Shown in pieces: positions 8,782 through 18,272 of a stretch of 64,000 bases of DNA. The DNA is from Gammaproteobacteria bacterium (GTDB taxonomy: Bacteria; Pseudomonadota; Gammaproteobacteria; GCA-001735895): positions 64,811 to 128,810 of the forward strand of contig JAAEMR010000159.1 in the NCBI GenBank assembly GCA_024225395.1, written 5' to 3'. The notes beneath the pieces are model-generated. The model was not told where the DNA came from. It worked only from the letters and a program-made list of their open reading frames with translations, and did no database searches. Position numbers and translations under genes: made by a program. The stretch's first letter is position 1. Each line of letters starts with the position of its first letter.

Positions 8782-11487
8782 TCAGGAGGGCTGATTAAAA
8801 TCAATAAGCTCCAAAGCCTCAGGGTTACTGATAACTGAACCTTGCAGGTAATCGACACCCACTTCAGACAGCTTACTCCATACCTCTTTAGACTCTACTG
8901 ACTCAGCAATTACTTTAACTCCCATACTGTGACCTACCGTCACAATGGAACTGACAAAAACAGAAGAGTAATCATATTGCAGAATATTCTCGACATATAC
9001 ACCATCAATTTTTAAATAGTCTAATGGGAATTGCTGCAAATGGGTTAAAGAGGAGATCCCACTTCCAAAATCATCCAGTGAAAATTTGGCTCCTATAGTT
9101 TTGAGCTGTTTTATAAACTCAATGGATTTCCCAGTGTCTTTGACCACCGAACTCTCTGTTGCTTCAAAACAGAAGCTGCTGGCATTCACCAGATCTGTTT
9201 GCAATATCTGAAACAGAAATCGATGAAAACTATTCGATGTAATACTGGCCTCGGAAATGTTAATAGAGATTAGCAATTCCTGGGCAGGCTCCGGGTTCTT
9301 CACCACCCAGTGAATAACTTCGGAAATGACCCATCGATCAATTTTTTCACTTAAACTGAAACGCCTGGCCGCACCTAAAAACTCTCCCGGTTGAACAAGT
9401 GATCCATCTTCATCCTGATACCTGATCAATACTTCATAAAACCTTTTATCGTCACTACCATCTACCGGCACAATGGGTTGTGCAAATAGTTTAAAGCGTT
9501 TTTCAACAAAACCTTTGTTAATTTTTGCAACCCAGGAAAGGTTTGAATGATGCTCCTGAACATTAATATCATCATCTCCTACCAGGTAATACTGGTTCCC
9601 ACCTTTTTGCTTCGCCAGACTGGTAGCCGAACTTAACCTGGAAAGTACATTTGCCAAATCGTCATCACTATCACTAAAAGTCATTAATGCAGCACTCGCG
9701 GTGACCGGGTACTCTACACCATCCCAGTTAAAGCCTGATTTGCAAATATCAGCCAGAATATTATTAACCGTGCCCGCTGCTATGGAGAGCTCAGCACCGG
9801 CTAATATCAGGCTGAATTCATCCCCTCTGATGCGAGCCAGAAAGTCAGATTTCCGCACATTCCTTCTCAGAATTTTAGCTACCCGGTGAAGCAGTAAATC
9901 CCCTGCTTGATTACCACAACCCTGATTAATCACATTAAAGTGATCAATATTTATAACCACCAGAACATGCTGATAAGTTGATTCATATACACCTGCTATC
10001 AATTCATCATATTTAGATTCAAATGCATCACGAATGAGTAAACCAGTTACCTTATCATGCCGACTTTCATAGTTTATTCTACGACGTAATCTGCGATCCT
10101 CAGTGACATCCCTAAAAATCAACACATAACCGACATCCTCCAGATCAACATCAAGCATGGGAGAAATCATGACTTCCAGCTCGCTTACTTTACCCTCAAC
10201 TTCAAAATAAAGCTTTTCCAGGTGTTGCGGGTTAGTTCTCAGCTTTTCCCAGTTCACTATATGCGTAACCGATCGATTCGTATAAAAAGTAACCACAGTA
10301 TCCAGCGCGTAGCCATTAAGGTTTTCCTGTCTTTCGCCCAGCATTTTTTCTGCGGCAGGATTTGCCAGCTTCAGTATTAACTCAGAATTAACCACCAGTA
10401 CTGCATCAGTTATTGAGTTGAGTGTTTTAGAAATAAAATCGCGTTCAGAACGTAAATTTTTATCTACGACATCGTGCTTTAGGGAAGCATCTTCCAGTAT
10501 CAAAATCATTTTATTGTAAGCTGATGCAAAATCCTTTAATTCATTACGAAGATTCTCGATATTAATAGGGACAAAGCGATCATTCTCAACCACACCCAGA
10601 GCTTGCCGTACCTTGTCCACGGGTTTGAAAGAATAAAACAGCACTATCAACACAAATAGAAGCATTCCAAAAGTTGAAGTTCCAGCAACTATTAAAATAG
10701 TAGAATAGGCAGATTCAATACGGCTGCTTATTGGTGACTCATCATAAATACTCGAAATAACCAGCCCGGGAACAAGATCATCACCATATAAAGTATGCAA
10801 AACAGGTGTTGAGACTTTATTTTTTTGTTTAACTTCCAACCACCCGGGTGACTGATATAACATCTGGCCCAGGTTTCCCATAATGGTTACAGGTAAATTT
10901 ATATCCTTGTCGATAGATTTTAACTCCGTCCCAAGGTAGGCAATAATGTGAATAAAGGAAGCAGAGTCCTGATCCTCTGTTCTCACCACCACTTCAGACA
11001 TCAGGTCATTATTTTGAGCACAAAGAGCAAATTTTGATTTCTGGTTAGACTCATTTCCTCCGGTCGTTATTCGATCAATAATAACCGGACAGCCATTATA
11101 AGAATCTGCATTATCGTCATACACTGCAACTACCATATTGGCTTCAGAGTCGCGCAGCAGGATAGATTTAAAATGAATACCCTGCTTATCTAAAAGTGGC
11201 TGATTAAACCTTCTATGTAGATAGGATTTAAGAGTTTGAGTATCATTAGATTCCACGGCCCGACGAAATATTTCATCTGATTGAATATCATCAGCAAATT
11301 CAACCTGTCTCTGCCTCAGTGATTGGATCAACTCTTCAGCTCTGTACTTAAGCAACTCCTGAATGGATAGCCTATGGTCTTCAAAAGTTAATTGCTGATA
11401 GGTTTCAGCGGTATACCAGACCAGCCCAAAGGTCAGCAAACTTAACAGCATAATTGTGGACAGGATAATATATTTGATAGTCAACAA
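8782..11487 (-). CDS. membrane sensor with PAS, GGDEF and EAL domains (cyclic-di-GMP phosphodiesterase candidate)
   Basis: 901 residues. TM1 lies at about 5-25, a periplasmic sensor of about 235 residues follows, and TM2 is at about 265-288. A HAMP-like linker leads to a PAS domain (about 345-455), GGDEF (about 470-630) and EAL (about 650-890). The GGDEF signature reads RGDEF, so cyclase activity is doubtful. The EAL signature reads YEVLIR. Other EAL residues look intact: SINIS asparagine, FEATES, LDDFGSG, YLKIDG, IAESVES and YLQG. Phosphodiesterase activity is therefore the more likely output. It probably turns over cyclic-di-GMP at the inner membrane in response to a periplasmic signal. No target gene is linked. 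Confidence 0.9.
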   Translation of the reverse strand: MLTIKYIILSTIMLLSLLTFGLVWYTAETYQQLTFEDHRLSIQELLKYRAEELIQSLRQRQVEFADDIQSDEIFRRAVESNDTQTLKSYLHRRFNQPLLDKQGIHFKSILLRDSEANMVVAVYDDNADSYNGCPVIIDRITTGGNESNQKSKFALCAQNNDLMSEVVVRTEDQDSASFIHIIAYLGTELKSIDKDINLPVTIMGNLGQMLYQSPGWLEVKQKNKVSTPVLHTLYGDDLVPGLVISSIYDESPISSRIESAYSTILIVAGTSTFGMLLFVLIVLFYSFKPVDKVRQALGVVENDRFVPINIENLRNELKDFASAYNKMILILEDASLKHDVVDKNLRSERDFISKTLNSITDAVLVVNSELILKLANPAAEKMLGERQENLNGYALDTVVTFYTNRSVTHIVNWEKLRTNPQHLEKLYFEVEGKVSELEVMISPMLDVDLEDVGYVLIFRDVTEDRRLRRRINYESRHDKVTGLLIRDAFESKYDELIAGVYESTYQHVLVVINIDHFNVINQGCGNQAGDLLLHRVAKILRRNVRKSDFLARIRGDEFSLILAGAELSIAAGTVNNILADICKSGFNWDGVEYPVTASAALMTFSDSDDDLANVLSRLSSATSLAKQKGGNQYYLVGDDDINVQEHHSNLSWVAKINKGFVEKRFKLFAQPIVPVDGSDDKRFYEVLIRYQDEDGSLVQPGEFLGAARRFSLSEKIDRWVISEVIHWVVKNPEPAQELLISINISEASITSNSFHRFLFQILQTDLVNASSFCFEATESSVVKDTGKSIEFIKQLKTIGAKFSLDDFGSGISSLTHLQQFPLDYLKIDGVYVENILQYDYSSVFVSSIVTVGHSMGVKVIAESVESKEVWSKLSEVGVDYLQGSVISNPEALELIDFNQPS

Positions 11488-11674
11488 AGCGCTATACCCA
11501 ATATAAGTCCAGCAATTTGAAGTGAGAATTTTGGGAAATCATGGACTCCTTATTTATTCAGGTTATATATCGCTACATTAATAGTAGTTCTGAATAGAGA
11601 TTTTGCAAATAGGGCCCGACAGTCTTAATAAAGGCTCGTCTAGCAGCATAAAACGGACATGTGCTATAGAGGAA

Positions 11675-11735
11675 AACCTGTTGCGCGATTGTCAGGCAAT
11701 GTCGGTAAACAGGTTGCGATTCAATAAACAACCTG
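11675..11735 (-). other. alternative hairpins between the FNR-like and EAL genes
   Basis: AACCTGTT at 11675-11682 can pair with AACAGGTT at 11708-11715. The second arm can instead pair with CAACCTG at 11729-11735. This gives two mutually exclusive stems in the 286-bp region downstream of the FNR-like gene and upstream of the EAL gene, both read leftwards. It may be a terminator or leader structure. Nothing else recognisable is in the gap. Confidence 0.3.
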
Positions 11736-11773
11736 CTTTGACTTTTGAATAGCGGTGATCCTGGGATAGAAAC

Positions 11774-12544
11774 CTAGTAAAGTCTATAAGTTTGAACGGT
11801 TGCAGGATCAAAATTTCCTAAATTGCAAAGAGCATCGATATCATGAATTTTCAAACATTTGGACGAAATTTCCATCAAGCCCTGCTCACGCATAGATTTT
11901 AATGTACGGTTAACATGAATTTTAGTCAATCCGGTCGCATCACCAATGTCTTCCTGAGATAGCGGAAAGAAAACATCATCGCTTTGCTGTTCACTGTAAA
12001 TTGCCTTGATTCGAAAAAATAGTTCACTGCAAAAAAAAGCTATACGTTCAATGGCTGATTGCTGCCCTATAGTCAACAATCGATTCTGGCAGATATTCAT
12101 ATCCCGCGCATTAAGCTCTGTCAAACGCTTGGATACACTTAAATTTTTACGTAACAACTCCGGCATCTCACGCCTCGGGAAAGCACACAATACGGCATCC
12201 GTTAAACTGGCCGCCGAATGGGTCATGGGGGCTTCCAGATCAGCCTGAAAACCTAGCATGTCACCGGGCAAAGCGATTCTTAAAATTTGACGCTTCCCAT
12301 TACCCAGTGTTTTAAAAATAGCAAACCAGCCATGATAGACCGTGAACATGAATTCACTGGCTAAAGATTCCCGATAGATTTCCTTACGCGCAGCTACCGT
12401 GTATTGACAGCTTCGAAATGTCTGAGTCCATGACAGCTCATCTTCAGGAACACCATGGAATAAAGCCAGACGACGAATCGAGCATTCGGTACAAACCGTT
12501 TGGTTATTCTCTATTTCAATCAGATTAGTTTTTAGATCAGCCAT
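11774..12544 (-). CDS. Crp/Fnr-family regulator, FNR-like with an incomplete cysteine set
   Basis: 256 residues. A cyclic-nucleotide-binding-like beta-roll (about 30-150) is joined by a dimer helix to a C-terminal winged helix (QEDIGDATGLTKIHVNRTL recognition region near 205-223). The N-terminal CTEC gives Cys18 and Cys21, matching FNR Cys20 and Cys23, and Cys120 (VLCAFP) matches FNR Cys122. The position of FNR Cys29 is alanine (Ala27). The protein therefore has three of the four [4Fe-4S] ligands and may not sense oxygen as FNR does. It lies 10 bp downstream of xthA in the same direction and may be cotranscribed with it. Confidence 0.85.
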   Translation of the reverse strand: MADLKTNLIEIENNQTVCTECSIRRLALFHGVPEDELSWTQTFRSCQYTVAARKEIYRESLASEFMFTVYHGWFAIFKTLGNGKRQILRIALPGDMLGFQADLEAPMTHSAASLTDAVLCAFPRREMPELLRKNLSVSKRLTELNARDMNICQNRLLTIGQQSAIERIAFFCSELFFRIKAIYSEQQSDDVFFPLSQEDIGDATGLTKIHVNRTLKSMREQGLMEISSKCLKIHDIDALCNLGNFDPATVQTYRLY

Positions 12545-12554
12545 TATTTAATAC

Positions 12555-13364
12555 TTATGTTATTTCAATCCATGCAGGTGCATGATCTGAAGGTTTTGGC
12601 ATAGAACGCACATCATAATCGATTCCAGCTGCAGTCACACCCTCTTTTAATACATTGCTCACCATTAAGTGATCAATGCGCAAACCTCTGCGAGGTTCAC
12701 GATCAAAGCCTTTACTACGATAATCAAACCAGCTAAACAGCTGATCTTCATCGGGATGACAAAGACGAAAACCATCATAATAACCTAAATCGCAAAACGA
12801 TTTAAACCACTCTCTTTCTTCCGGTAAAAAGCTTGCCTTGCCACTCTTCAACCAGCGTTTGGCATTATCCGGACCTATACCAATATCCTTGTCATCCGGT
12901 GCAATATTATAATCCCCCATAACCACAACACGTTGATTTTCAAGGTGTTTTCCAGTTACGAAAGCATTTAAATCCTGATAGTATTTTTGTTTGGAGGGAA
13001 ATTTTACCGGGTGATCACGTGATTCACCCTGCGGGAAATAGCCATTATAAATATACCAGTCCTCTCCTTCGACCTGATAACGGCCCCCAATAAATCGTTT
13101 TTGAGCTTCGTCATCATCACCGGGAAAACCCAATTGGCTTTCCACGCACTCTGTTCGGGATAATAACGCCACGCCGTAATGAGTTTTCTGCCCCATATAG
13201 ATGGCCTGGTAACCCATTTGCTGAATAGCTTCCAGCGGGAAATCATGATCCTGAACCTTGGTTTCCTGTAAGCCAATAAACTCCGGTGCATGTTTATCAA
13301 TAACGGCTTGCAGCTGGGGCAGCCGTAAACGCACACTGTTCACATTAAAAGAAACAATTTTCAT
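12555..13364 (-). CDS. xthA: exodeoxyribonuclease III
   Basis: 269 residues, against 268 in E. coli, with near-complete agreement of motifs. Metal ligand Glu34 lies in GLQETKV. NGYFPQGESRDHP, the catalytic GDYNIAP, FSWFDYRSKGF, RIDHLM and the terminal PSDHAP with the catalytic histidine are all present. The enzyme is the main AP endonuclease and 3'-5' exonuclease of base-excision repair. It lies 3 bp after the YihY-family gene and 10 bp before the FNR-like gene, so four or five genes here (DUF924, YihY, xthA, FNR-like) probably share a transcript. Confidence 0.96.
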   Translation of the reverse strand: MKIVSFNVNSVRLRLPQLQAVIDKHAPEFIGLQETKVQDHDFPLEAIQQMGYQAIYMGQKTHYGVALLSRTECVESQLGFPGDDDEAQKRFIGGRYQVEGEDWYIYNGYFPQGESRDHPVKFPSKQKYYQDLNAFVTGKHLENQRVVVMGDYNIAPDDKDIGIGPDNAKRWLKSGKASFLPEEREWFKSFCDLGYYDGFRLCHPDEDQLFSWFDYRSKGFDREPRRGLRIDHLMVSNVLKEGVTAAGIDYDVRSMPKPSDHAPAWIEIT

Positions 13365-13367
13365 ACA

Positions 13368-14690
13368 CTACTCTATGTTTGATAACACCAGATCCTGTAG
13401 AGATTTATTCGCAAGAGCCTGTTGCTGGCATTGATCAATATCCTGTTGCAGGCAATCAACCTCTGAACTTGTATGCAACTGCCCCAGCAAATCATTATCA
13501 CCGACCTTACGTGCCACCCGAAGAATATCAATCAATTTAATCTGATCCATTGATTGTGACGGTAAGTATCGACTTTCCTTATCAACTGTCTGAACAATTA
13601 GACCACAAGCTTCAAGGTTATTTAGCATACGATTTATCATGGTATGCGGAATTTTTAAGCGTTTAGCCAGCATGCCCTGCGTCGGAATAAATTCATCGGG
13701 CTGATAAAATGCGCTACCAATTTCCAGCATCAGCTGAAATGCCAGGCTTTCCTGCATAACTGCGCTAAAGCTGCATTGATCTGATTTCCAGAGCAGCCGT
13801 TCAGGGTGTTGATGATAATAAGAAATACTGGCACCTATCAGTAAAATCAACCAGCCCAGATACAACCAGATCATGAATAGCAGTAAAATCGCAAAACTGG
13901 AATATATAGCCGTATAATTGGTAGAACCTGCAGCAAATGAGGCAAACAGGACTCCAGTCCAACGCCACAGAATACCGGCGACTATGGCTCCATACAGGGC
14001 AGACTTTATCTTAACCCGGGTATTTGGAACCAGCACATAAACAAAACTGAAGGCGGCAATAATCAACACATAGGGCAGTAATTTTCCAGCCAGGTGAATA
14101 AGATCACCAGCAAAAGGTAAACTTTGAATCGAATCAATAATAGGCTGACTTGCCAGGGTTGCAGTGATACCGACAGCAGAAAAAATGAGGACCGGTCCTA
14201 CCATAATCACACTCAGGTAATTACTGAAGCGCTGGGCAAAGTTACGTTCGGTATTTAATCGCCAGGTGAAATTAAAAGCGGACTCTATTTTATGAATCAA
14301 AGAAATTACGGTATAAATCAACACGCCCAGTCCCATAGCCCCGAGCACACCTATCTTCATATTTTCCACAAAGCCAACAATTTTGGCGGTGATATCGATG
14401 CTTTTTTCACCCAGAGGTTCAAGCAGGCTGAGTAACAAAGGTTCGACCTGGTTATGCACGCCAAACCCCTTTAAAACTGAAAAGCTCACCGCTAATAACG
14501 GCACAAAAGATAGTAATGTTGTATACACCAGGCTCATAGCCCGAAGTGTTAGCATGCCCCTGGACAAATCACGGGCAACCAGAGAAAGAATACGTAGCAG
14601 GCGAATAATTTTTTGCTGCCACACAGGAAATGCCAACACATCATCCTGCCAGATTGTTTTATGCACCTGTTCCGGTAAGATGTTTATCAC
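13368..14690 (-). CDS. YihY/BrkB-family inner-membrane protein
   Basis: 440 residues. The N-terminal RDLSRGMLTLRAMSLVYTTLLS stretch and about six membrane segments between residues 30 and 290 match the YihY (formerly 'RNase BN') family. The C-terminal 130 residues are soluble, with a winged-helix look (TQGMLAKRLKIPHTMINRML). The RNase BN name in older annotations is not supported for this family, and the function is unknown. The C-terminal extension is common in gammaproteobacterial members. It is 5 bp from the DUF924 gene and 3 bp from xthA. Confidence 0.88.
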   Translation of the reverse strand: MINILPEQVHKTIWQDDVLAFPVWQQKIIRLLRILSLVARDLSRGMLTLRAMSLVYTTLLSFVPLLAVSFSVLKGFGVHNQVEPLLLSLLEPLGEKSIDITAKIVGFVENMKIGVLGAMGLGVLIYTVISLIHKIESAFNFTWRLNTERNFAQRFSNYLSVIMVGPVLIFSAVGITATLASQPIIDSIQSLPFAGDLIHLAGKLLPYVLIIAAFSFVYVLVPNTRVKIKSALYGAIVAGILWRWTGVLFASFAAGSTNYTAIYSSFAILLLFMIWLYLGWLILLIGASISYYHQHPERLLWKSDQCSFSAVMQESLAFQLMLEIGSAFYQPDEFIPTQGMLAKRLKIPHTMINRMLNNLEACGLIVQTVDKESRYLPSQSMDQIKLIDILRVARKVGDNDLLGQLHTSSEVDCLQQDIDQCQQQALANKSLQDLVLSNIE

Positions 14691-14695
14691 TGCCG

Positions 14696-15244
14696 TTACC
14701 AGTTAGCCGTTTTTAAATATTCAATTTCTTCAGCTGTACTATCCCTGCCTAAAACTTGATTTCGATGTGGAAAACGGGCGAAACGTCTAATCACATCACG
14801 ATGATGTATTGCGAATCGTAAATTATCATCAAGACCTGCTTTTTGATATAGCTCGACAGACCTGTCCTGATCTTCAATAGATTCACTGTGCATAAAAGGT
14901 AAATACATAAAAGCACGCTGAGCCATATCCAGCTTTTCATCCAGCCCCTGATTAATAGCATGATCGGCTATCATTCGCGCATGGGCTTCAGTCGAATACT
15001 GGCGCGCATCAGTACGAAACATATTCAATGGAAACTGATCAAGAATGATGACCAGTGCCAAAGCTCCATCGGGTTCCTGTTCCCAGTGGTCAAAACTCTC
15101 AGCACGGGCCTGCCCCCAGACATTTTCAAAACGTTGCCGAATCTGTTCATCAAACTCAGGGGACGAGTTAAACCATTTTGAACGGGATTCTTCAGCAAAC
15201 CAGAACTGTAGAACATCCTGAATTAAATCATCATCTTTTATCAT
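14696..15244 (-). CDS. DUF924-family protein
   Basis: 182 residues. It opens with the family pattern VLQFWFAEESRSKWFNSSPEFD, followed by DQFPLNMFRTDARQYSTE, FMYLPFMHSE, HRDVIRRFARFPHRNQVLGR and the terminal YLKT. These are all hallmarks of this all-helical, TPR-like family of unknown function that is widespread in proteobacteria. It is the first gene of the leftward run through yihY-like and xthA. Confidence 0.92.
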   Translation of the reverse strand: MIKDDDLIQDVLQFWFAEESRSKWFNSSPEFDEQIRQRFENVWGQARAESFDHWEQEPDGALALVIILDQFPLNMFRTDARQYSTEAHARMIADHAINQGLDEKLDMAQRAFMYLPFMHSESIEDQDRSVELYQKAGLDDNLRFAIHHRDVIRRFARFPHRNQVLGRDSTAEEIEYLKTANW

Positions 15245-15344
15245 AGTACCTGTTACTTTCCTTTAATAATTGTGACAGCACTTTCACGAGACAGATCCCG
15301 CTGCCATGGTTTATTTCATTTTCCGCAAGCTTAGATTCTCAACA

Positions 15345-15587
15345 TTACTCCAGCCATTCTGCCAGATAATAGAGATATTGCCCTTCAGAAGATTTTGAAG
15401 GCCCCATCACACGGGCGGCAAAATATTTTTTCTCCGGGTCAGCTTCAGCCAGTGCCAGTTCCGCTGAGTCCTTTAGTTGCACGCAATTCGCAGAAAACCG
15501 GTTACGGCTACGTCTGGGTACATATACCACGGCAAATTGATAAGTTGAAACCGACGTTTCAGGGTCGGGTGGAACAAAACCTTTCAC
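15345..15587 (-). CDS. small protein of unknown function
   Basis: 80 residues, starting MKGFVPPDPETSVSTYQF and ending YLAEWLE. Composition is that of a folded cytosolic protein: mixed charge, several aromatic residues, no signal or membrane segment. It fills the gap between the SDR gene (divergent) and the DUF924 gene. I do not recognise the family. The frame is intact and flanked by real gaps, so I regard it as probably a gene, with the start less certain. Confidence 0.55.
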   Translation of the reverse strand: MKGFVPPDPETSVSTYQFAVVYVPRRSRNRFSANCVQLKDSAELALAEADPEKKYFAARVMGPSKSSEGQYLYYLAEWLE

Positions 15588-15652
15588 AACAAACTTGTAA
15601 CCCAGACTAATGATTAGGGTATCCTACCACCTTCAACAATGAACTGAATACA

Positions 15653-16354
15653 ATGACAAATATATTTATTACCGGTAACAGTAACGGTCTCGGCCTTGGC
15701 TTAACTCAATTTTACCTGAACCAGGCTAACCAGGTTTACAGTTTAAGCCGTAGCGAATGCCCACTGTCACACGCTAACTTACACCATTCAAAGCTGGATT
15801 TATCAAATCTGGATGAAATAGAACCTTCACTGAATAAGCTGCTTCCCGACACGATTGATCTGGTTATCCTAAACGCAGGCATACTGGGGGAAATTAACGA
15901 TCTTGCCGATACATCGATGCAACAGGTACAGAACATTATGGATATCAATGTCTGGTCGAATAAGGTCATTATTGACTGGCTGATTAAACACGATATCAAG
16001 GTCAAACAACTAATATTAATATCATCGGGCGCCTCCATTAACGGCAACCGGGGCTGGGGCATATATTCCATGTCAAAAGCGGCTATCAATATGATGGCTA
16101 AACTGTATGTCCATGAAATGCCGGATACCCATATCTGCGCCTATGCACCCGGACTGGTGCACACTCAAATGCAGGAATACCTGTGTAAAAAAGTAGATAC
16201 CGTCAAGTTCCCGTCCATAAAAGGACTGGTTAAGGCTTATGAAACCGAATATATGCCCGACATCGAAACGGCTGCAAAAAACATAGCTGCAAGTTTTAAC
16301 AAATGCACAGAATTTGACAGCGGTAGTTTTATCGATATTCGCCAACTATCATGA
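15653..16354 (+). CDS. short-chain dehydrogenase/reductase
   Basis: 233 residues. The Rossmann nucleotide motif is TGNSNGLG (residues 7-14), with LNAGILGE at the NAG position, the catalytic serine in LISSGAS and the catalytic pair in YSMSKAA. The C-terminal third is short for the superfamily. It is probably an NAD(P)(H)-dependent oxidoreductase; the substrate cannot be told. Its stop overlaps the start of the radical SAM gene by 4 bp, which implies translational coupling. Confidence 0.88.
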   Translation: MTNIFITGNSNGLGLGLTQFYLNQANQVYSLSRSECPLSHANLHHSKLDLSNLDEIEPSLNKLLPDTIDLVILNAGILGEINDLADTSMQQVQNIMDINVWSNKVIIDWLIKHDIKVKQLILISSGASINGNRGWGIYSMSKAAINMMAKLYVHEMPDTHICAYAPGLVHTQMQEYLCKKVDTVKFPSIKGLVKAYETEYMPDIETAAKNIAASFNKCTEFDSGSFIDIRQLS

Positions 16355-17835
16355 TTCTGCTATGCACACTCAACGCCAAATATATCCATTGCTCTCTGGG
16401 ACTGCGTTACCTTTATGCCAATATGGGTGAACTGCAAGAGCAAACAGAAATCAATGAGTTCATGATTAATCAACGTCCTGTTGATATTGCTGAAATGATA
16501 CTCAATAAAAACCCGACTATTGTCGGTTTTGGCATTTACATCTGGAACATCCAGCAAACCACGGAAGTCATCTCCACCCTGAAAGCACTCAAACCCGGAA
16601 TAAAAATTATTCTGGGCGGCCCCGAAATAAGCTATGAAACAGAATCCAGCCCGGCATATCCCTATGCTGACTTTATAATTAAGGGCCAGGGTGATCTGGA
16701 ATTTAAACAGTTATGCCATAAAATTTTAAACAATACTCCGGTTGTAAATCATATTATTGATGCATCACCCTTTCATCCAACTGACATAAAATTGCCTTAC
16801 GAATTTTACAGCGACGAAGATATCAAGCAGCGAGTTTTATACGTAGAGGCTTCAAGAGGCTGCCCGTTTAAATGTGAATTTTGTCTGTCAGCCCTGGATA
16901 AAACATCACAACCATTTGATATCGATAATTTTTTGCAACAGATGGAACAACTCTATCAACGTGGAGCCAGGCATTTTAAATTTGTCGACCGAACCTTCAA
17001 CCTGAACATTAAAACCAGTCAGAAAATTTTAAATTTCTTTTTACAAAAACCTTTAGATGATTTATTTCTGCATTTTGAATTAATCCCTGATCGCCTACCT
17101 GAAGAGTTAAAGGACTTGATCCAACAGTTTCCAGCAGGGGCCTTACAGTTCGAAATTGGCATTCAAACTTTTAACCCGGAAGTACAGCAAATCATCAGCC
17201 GCAAACAGGATCACCAGAAAACCATTAAAAACCTGAAATATTTATTTACTCAGACAGAGGTTCATTTACACACCGATTTAATTGCAGGATTACCCGGTGA
17301 AGACATCCAGAGCTTTGCAAAAGGCTTTGACCTGCTGATTGAATTAAAAGCCCAGGAGATTCAGATGGGAATTTTAAAACGATTACGTGGCACTCCGGTC
17401 ATTCGTCATACTGAAAATTACCACATGGTCTTTAACCCAAATCCTCCTTACACCGTACTGAGCACCGAAGATATGGACAGCCAGACCCTGTTTCGCATAA
17501 ACCGCTTTGCCCGTTACTGGGATATGATTGCCAATTCCGGTCGGTTTTCAAATACTTTACCTGAAATGCTCAGCGATCATCCTTTTGATAATTTCATGAA
17601 TTTATCTGACTGGTTATTTGAAACCACAGAACAAACTCATAAAATTGCTTTGCCCCGTTTATTCAAATTAATTTACCAGTTCTACAATTCATCTGAATCA
17701 ATACAGAAAAATCTGGAACAGGATTTTAATAAGACGGGAATCAAAAGTGTATTCTCATCGGTCATTGGAGAAAACAGTCAGAATATAAAATCCATGCAAG
17801 CTGCTTCATCCCGACAGAAGCGACATTTAAACTAA
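16351..17835 (+). CDS. B12-binding domain radical SAM protein (DUF4080-type)
   Basis: 494 residues. The N-terminal B12-binding-like Rossmann domain (about 1-130) contains the GFGIYIWN and ILGGPEISYE patterns. The radical SAM core (about 165-380) carries the [4Fe-4S] motif in SRGCPFKCEFC. The C-terminal helical region resembles the DUF4080 domain seen in this family. Members of the class catalyse methyl transfer or ring rearrangements, but the substrate of this subgroup is not known to me. It overlaps the SDR gene by 4 bp, so the two probably act together. Downstream it is convergent with yqaA. Confidence 0.88.
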   Translation: MILLCTLNAKYIHCSLGLRYLYANMGELQEQTEINEFMINQRPVDIAEMILNKNPTIVGFGIYIWNIQQTTEVISTLKALKPGIKIILGGPEISYETESSPAYPYADFIIKGQGDLEFKQLCHKILNNTPVVNHIIDASPFHPTDIKLPYEFYSDEDIKQRVLYVEASRGCPFKCEFCLSALDKTSQPFDIDNFLQQMEQLYQRGARHFKFVDRTFNLNIKTSQKILNFFLQKPLDDLFLHFELIPDRLPEELKDLIQQFPAGALQFEIGIQTFNPEVQQIISRKQDHQKTIKNLKYLFTQTEVHLHTDLIAGLPGEDIQSFAKGFDLLIELKAQEIQMGILKRLRGTPVIRHTENYHMVFNPNPPYTVLSTEDMDSQTLFRINRFARYWDMIANSGRFSNTLPEMLSDHPFDNFMNLSDWLFETTEQTHKIALPRLFKLIYQFYNSSESIQKNLEQDFNKTGIKSVFSSVIGENSQNIKSMQAASSRQKRHLN

Positions 17836-17840
17836 AACTT

Positions 17841-18269
17841 TTAAGTCGATAACAAGCCCATTAGACCCAGTATCAAGGCATACCGAATACCTTTTCCGAT
17901 ACTTACTAATAGCAAAAAATAAATAAATCGGACACGCATTACTCCAGCGATAAAAGTGAGTCCATCTCCAATGATAGGGGCCCAGGCCAGTAATAGTGAC
18001 CAAAACCCATAATGCTGGAACCATCGCTGGGCTTTTTGCAAGGACTTTTCCTTAATCGGAAACCACCGGTGATGCCTGAAATGCAACAGGTATTTTCCTA
18101 AAACCCAGTTCACAACTGAACCCAGAGTGTTGCCCGCTGTCGCCCAGCCCCATAAACTAAAAGCATCATGCCCCTGCGATAGAAAACCAGCCAGTAAAAC
18201 TTCAGAACTTCCCGGTAACAAGGTTGCCGATAAAAAAGCAGACAGAAACAGCGCTAAATAAATATCCAC
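17841..18269 (-). CDS. yqaA: YqaA-family small membrane protein (VTT/DedA-like)
   Basis: 142 residues, the same length as E. coli YqaA. The FLSATLLPGSSEVLLAGFL opening and GNTLGSVVNWVLG, followed by WAPIIGDGLTFIAGVMR and GKGIRYALILG, match the family closely. It has four to five membrane segments and belongs to the SNARE-associated/VTT group, thought to be lipid scramblase- or transporter-like; the function of YqaA itself is unproved. It follows bioA by 3 bp in the same direction. Confidence 0.9.
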   Translation of the reverse strand: MDIYLALFLSAFLSATLLPGSSEVLLAGFLSQGHDAFSLWGWATAGNTLGSVVNWVLGKYLLHFRHHRWFPIKEKSLQKAQRWFQHYGFWSLLLAWAPIIGDGLTFIAGVMRVRFIYFLLLVSIGKGIRYALILGLMGLLST

Positions 18270-18272
18270 GCT

